Source of the DNA: Unio delphinus
Taxonomy: Eukaryota > Mollusca > Bivalvia > Unionida > Unionidae
Direction of reading: 5' to 3'
Assembly: GCA_029339505.1 (NCBI GenBank)
Contig: JAQISU010000155.1
Coordinates: 15,019,501-15,083,500 of the forward strand
DNA length: 64,000 nucleotides
The notes beneath the pieces were generated by a model. That model was not told the DNA's origin, made no database searches, and saw only the letters and a list, made by a program, of their open reading frames with translations. A program made the position numbers and the translations under genes. Positions 53,401 to 58,500 of this stretch are shown here, piece after piece (within the stretch, counting starts at the first letter, position 1; each line of letters starts with the position of its first letter).

Positions 53401-55454
53401 TAATTATAGAGGGACTTAAGTTTTACCTTAATTATAGAGGGACTTAAATTTTACATTAATTATAGAGGGACTTAAATGTTACCTTAATTATAGAGGGACT
53501 TAAATTTTACCTAAATTATAGAGGGACTTAAATTTTACCTTAATTATAGAGAGACTTAAATTTTACCTTAATTATAGAGGGACTTAAATTTTACCTTAAT
53601 TATAGAGGGACTTAAATAATACCTTAATTATAGAGGGACTTAAATTTTTTTTACAGAAAAATTTGACTGCTCAGATGCCTTTTTTGTTGTTCAAGCTAAC
53701 TTGATATAAATAGCTTTAGCATGCTGTCATCCAACATTATCATTTTTTGTAAGAATTACTTTTACTCTCAGATTTATTTAACTTTTTTTAACTTACAAGA
53801 TGCAACCTAATTTTTTACTTCATCCTGATATGTGTCTGACTGCCTGTCTGACCATCTGCAAAAGAACATTATTTATTTTGGAGCAGTATGAATAACCTTG
53901 AACTTTATATTACTTAAAAGCAATTTACAAAGCAGTGTTGACCAGATTAATAAGATGATAAAATATGATTGTTAATATTGTGAAATATTAAAAGTAAGAT
54001 TAGCTTGATATTTTGGATATAGTAAAACATCAACTAACAATATAAAACTTTCTTGCTCTTGTGTTGTTGAAGATTCACAAGTTTGCTATTTATAATGTTC
54101 ACCTGCTTGGTATTCACTTAAATAATGTTCATTGCCTAACACAAGTAGAGCATACAATCTGCATGTTCTGTGGATGAAATCAGTCATTAACTCACTTGAA
54201 TGATCATTTTGTATTATCAACTCTTCCTTTTTCTTACTATAAATGAGTGGGTTTCTGCAGCAACCAGTTTTGATCTTCTACAAAATATCTGTCCACCTTT
54301 GAACTGCAGTATATACATTGTTATTGCAGTGCATACATTGTGCTACTGCAGTATATACACTGTAACATCAGTACATACACTGTGTCACTGCAGTGTATAT
54401 ATATATATACACACTGTCTTACAGCAGCATATAGTGTTACTGCAGTGTATAAAATGTATTACTGCAGTATATACATTGTGTTACTTAGTTTATTTATAAA
54501 TTTATCTTGCTATATGATGGACAAAGCTATAGACTAGACATGCATCAGACATGTTATGCAAGTTGATTTATTTGGGTGGTGGTAAGGCTCTTATCCTGAA
54601 TGTTATATTCCTTCCTTCATTTCATTTCATTGCATTTTTTCCAATTTAAGATCAAGAAGCAGCTTGAAGAAGTGTTCAGGACAAGATTTCACACATTTGA
54701 CAAGGTCAGTTCTGATTACCTTATGTAATTTAAAAAACCATGAACCCTATATTATTATGTATAAGTATTATTGAGCTGTAAAATAGATTGTCTGATCAGC
54801 AAGAACATTATGTGCTAACAGATCAGGGTCTATATTGATTGTTCTACTGATTAGTCTTAAACAGGATAGATCTTGATCTGTCAATGCATTTTGCAATGCC
54901 AGATCAGAGGTTGTTTTGTTTGTATATTGTGAGGGATTTACTGTTGCATACAAATCTAACAATTCTTTTTATTACAACTAGGGCTGTCAAAAATCATGAA
55001 AAACTTACCCGGGTACCCGTTGCGCCATTTAACGGGTACCCGGTTACCCGTTAGAAACATGTAAGACATGTACAACCCTAGACCAACTAATTGTTATCCG
55101 CCTTTCTTTAATATTTTGTCTGGCGATAGACTAACCGTGTAATGCACTACTCGGTCTGAAGCGTCCTCACCGTGGTAGCTGTGAATGATCAGACCGCACG
55201 CTATTAATTAATAAATTTATTTAGAATAACATTTGTACCCAGATGGTAAGTATAATCCAACTTCTAATGATCAGCTGCGTTAAATCCTTTAGAACACTCA
55301 TCTTTTTTTAGTATAAATCCCTGTCAGAACAGAACACATGTGTATTTATCGGCTGTTGACCTCAGATTTTGAATTACCCACGCATGCGTGAAAAGCAGCT
55401 TTACCCCATGGCAAGAGTAACGCGTTAAAACCGTCTTGTGTCTGTGTGTGTGTA

Positions 55455-55509
<55 letters not shown>

Positions 55510-58500
55510 AGTCACAGAAGTGATATTATTTTGGAATTATAATTCTTAAGATAGTTATGACAAAAACGTAGTAGTATCGAGAGTAGAAATGTCAGTACAT
55601 GTATGATGGCTAATTTTCAAAATTAGCAGAGCTAGCCGACTTGAAACAATGAGCTGCTCAAAGATTGCTTTGAGGCATGGCGAAGATTTCAAGGTGTCTA
55701 GGTGATAATTGTTAATAATATAACGGGTTTGATTTCTTTGACATGTGTGTTTGGAAATAAAAGGTAGCCGTCTGGATTTCATTAAAAGAGCACACAATGT
55801 ACCGATCATTTAGCATGCACAATCAATAGTTATCGTCTACAAAGAGGTTTATTACCTGTAGAACAATGACTGTTTTAACCTTGGCATATAATGCCTCAGG
55901 GATCAGTGGTTTGTCCTGTTGCACAATGCTAATGAATTTTACTAATCCAAACAGACTCTCTGAGGTATTGTTTATTTATATTAAGCAGGGATCTGGTTTC
56001 TACTTAAAGCCATAACTGTCACACCTGTTTGAAGTGGTTTCGTGTGTGACGATTTAGTAGTGGGCCGCTGATGCATAACGGATGGTCCTACTCCTAAATA
56101 TAGACTGGAGCTGTAACTGAGACAAGCGTACTGCTGACGATATATGATATTTTGATAGTGTTGGCGAGTCTGGCGACAATTTATTTTTTGTGAACGAGTA
56201 CCCGCGATTAATTTTCAATACCCGGGTATTTCACTACGGTCGGGTACCCGAGTACCCGGGTACCCATTGACAGCCCTAATTACAACAGAGAATACATTGA
56301 TGCTTATGATACCAAAGTATATAGTCATTATCCAGTCTCCAGACTTATTAGTGTCAAATGGTCATTAATATTAGTCAGTGTGTATTATTAGTGTTTTTGA
56401 GTCATTAATATCAATCAGTGTGTATTATTAGTGTTTTTGAGTCATTAATATCAATCGTTGTGTATTATTGGTGTGTTTGAGTCATTAATATCAATCATTG
56501 TGTATTATTATGTGTGTTTGAGTCATTAATATCAATCATTGTGTATTATTAGTGTGTTTGAGTCATTAATATCAATCATTGTGTATTATTAGTGTGTTTG
56601 AGTCATTAATGTCAATCATTGAGTATTATTAGTGTGTTTGAGTCATTAATATCAATCATTGTGTATTATTATGTGTGTTTGAGTCATTAATATCAATGTT
56701 TTATTATTGTATTTTAGTAATTAATATCAATCATTGTGTATTATTAGTGTGTTTGAGTCATTAATATCAATCATTGAGTATTATTAGTGTGTTTGAGTCA
56801 TTAATATCAATCATTGTGTATTATTATGTGTGTTTGAGTCATTAATATCAATGTTTTATTATTGTATTTTAGTAATTAATATCAATCAGTGTGTATTATT
56901 AGTGTGTTTGAGTCATTATTATAAGTATGTGTGTATTATTAGTGTGTTTGAGTCATATATATCAGTGTGTATTAGTGTGTTTGAGTCATCAATATCAATC
57001 AGTGTGTATTATTAGTGTGTTTGAGTCATTAATATCAATGTTTTATTATTGTATTTTAGTAATTAATATCAATCAGTGTGTATTATTAGTGTTTTGAGTC
57101 ATTATTATCAGCATGTGTGTATTATTAGTGTTTTTGAGTAATTAACATCAGTGTGTAGTATTAGCATGTTTGAGTCATTAATATCAATCAGTGTGTATTT
57201 ATTTTTATTAGTCTGTTTGAGTCATTAATATCATTGTGTTTGAGTAATTAATATCAATCTGTATTGTACCACACCCATTTAAAGTCTTTATACACCTTGC
57301 TACATTGTAGAGATTTTTCATATCCAAAGAAACAGGTTATATTCATGTCTATATGAATGAAAACGGCATGTTAATGTACATAACTATTTTATATAAAATA
57401 AATTTGTTTCATTATGTATTAAGTGACCTTCTTATGGGGTAATTCAGAATTAGAAAATGTTTACAAAGGATCCTATAGTAGCATAGAGTATCCACTTTAT
57501 ATAACTGAATATCTAAGAAACTTCACTTCATTTGTTTGCAGCATTTCAAACAGATGGACAGAAAAATGACAGGCCGAATGAGTAAATGGCAGTTTGGAGC
57601 ATTGTTGAAAATGTAAGTTTCTTGGACATAATACTATGAAATATGTTCTTGCTTGCCAAGGGTCTGTTCTAAAACTGAACATTAGTGTGGAGGTCGTTTA
57701 GAAGTCAGAGGTCAAACATGATGCTAAGACTTTTACTATTTTAGAGATTTAAGGAAATAACAAAAGTAGAACTTGCAGTATGTGTGATTGTTAAGCATTC
57801 AGTTGTTTTTTGTTTTAGCTTTTAAAAATAGACCCTACATGCTGAAAGAAGAAAAACTGTATCTTTTTGTTGACAATTTAAAATTGTATCATGACGAGCA
57901 GTGGATGTATTTTTTTTGTTTTCTTGGCAAGGGTGATTTAGCTTATAAAAAGTTTTTTTTTATTGAATGTTGAATGCACAACAAGTTATGTCAACTTGTA
58001 TTACAAGCAAGATGAGCAGTGTCATAAACATATACATGAAAGCCAGGCATTGAATCTGGGACTATAAAGGTACAAATTGTATGCTGTGCCGCCTTTCTGT
58101 CTGGGCTCCAGTGTTTTATAACAGTAGATTTGTACAGCATCAATAAGCACAAAGGTCATTTATATGTCTTTAATACTACTTCTACCAAACTAAGCTATAT
58201 GCCACGAAACTGTCATTTGAAATTCTACTGTCAAATTAAGCTATATTTCACTAAACTGTCATTTAAAACTTTTACTTTAAATTTAGTCAATAAGAAACTA
58301 AACTGTCTTGAAAATTCTACTATCAAATTAAGCTATATTTCATTAAACTGTCATTTTAAATTCTACTGTCAAATTAATTAAAAAGAAACTAAACTGCCTT
58401 TTGAAAATTTTACTGTCAAATAAGGCTATATTTCACTGAACTGTCATTTGAAATTCTACTTTCAAATTGATAAATAAGAAATTAAACTTTCTTTTGAAAA

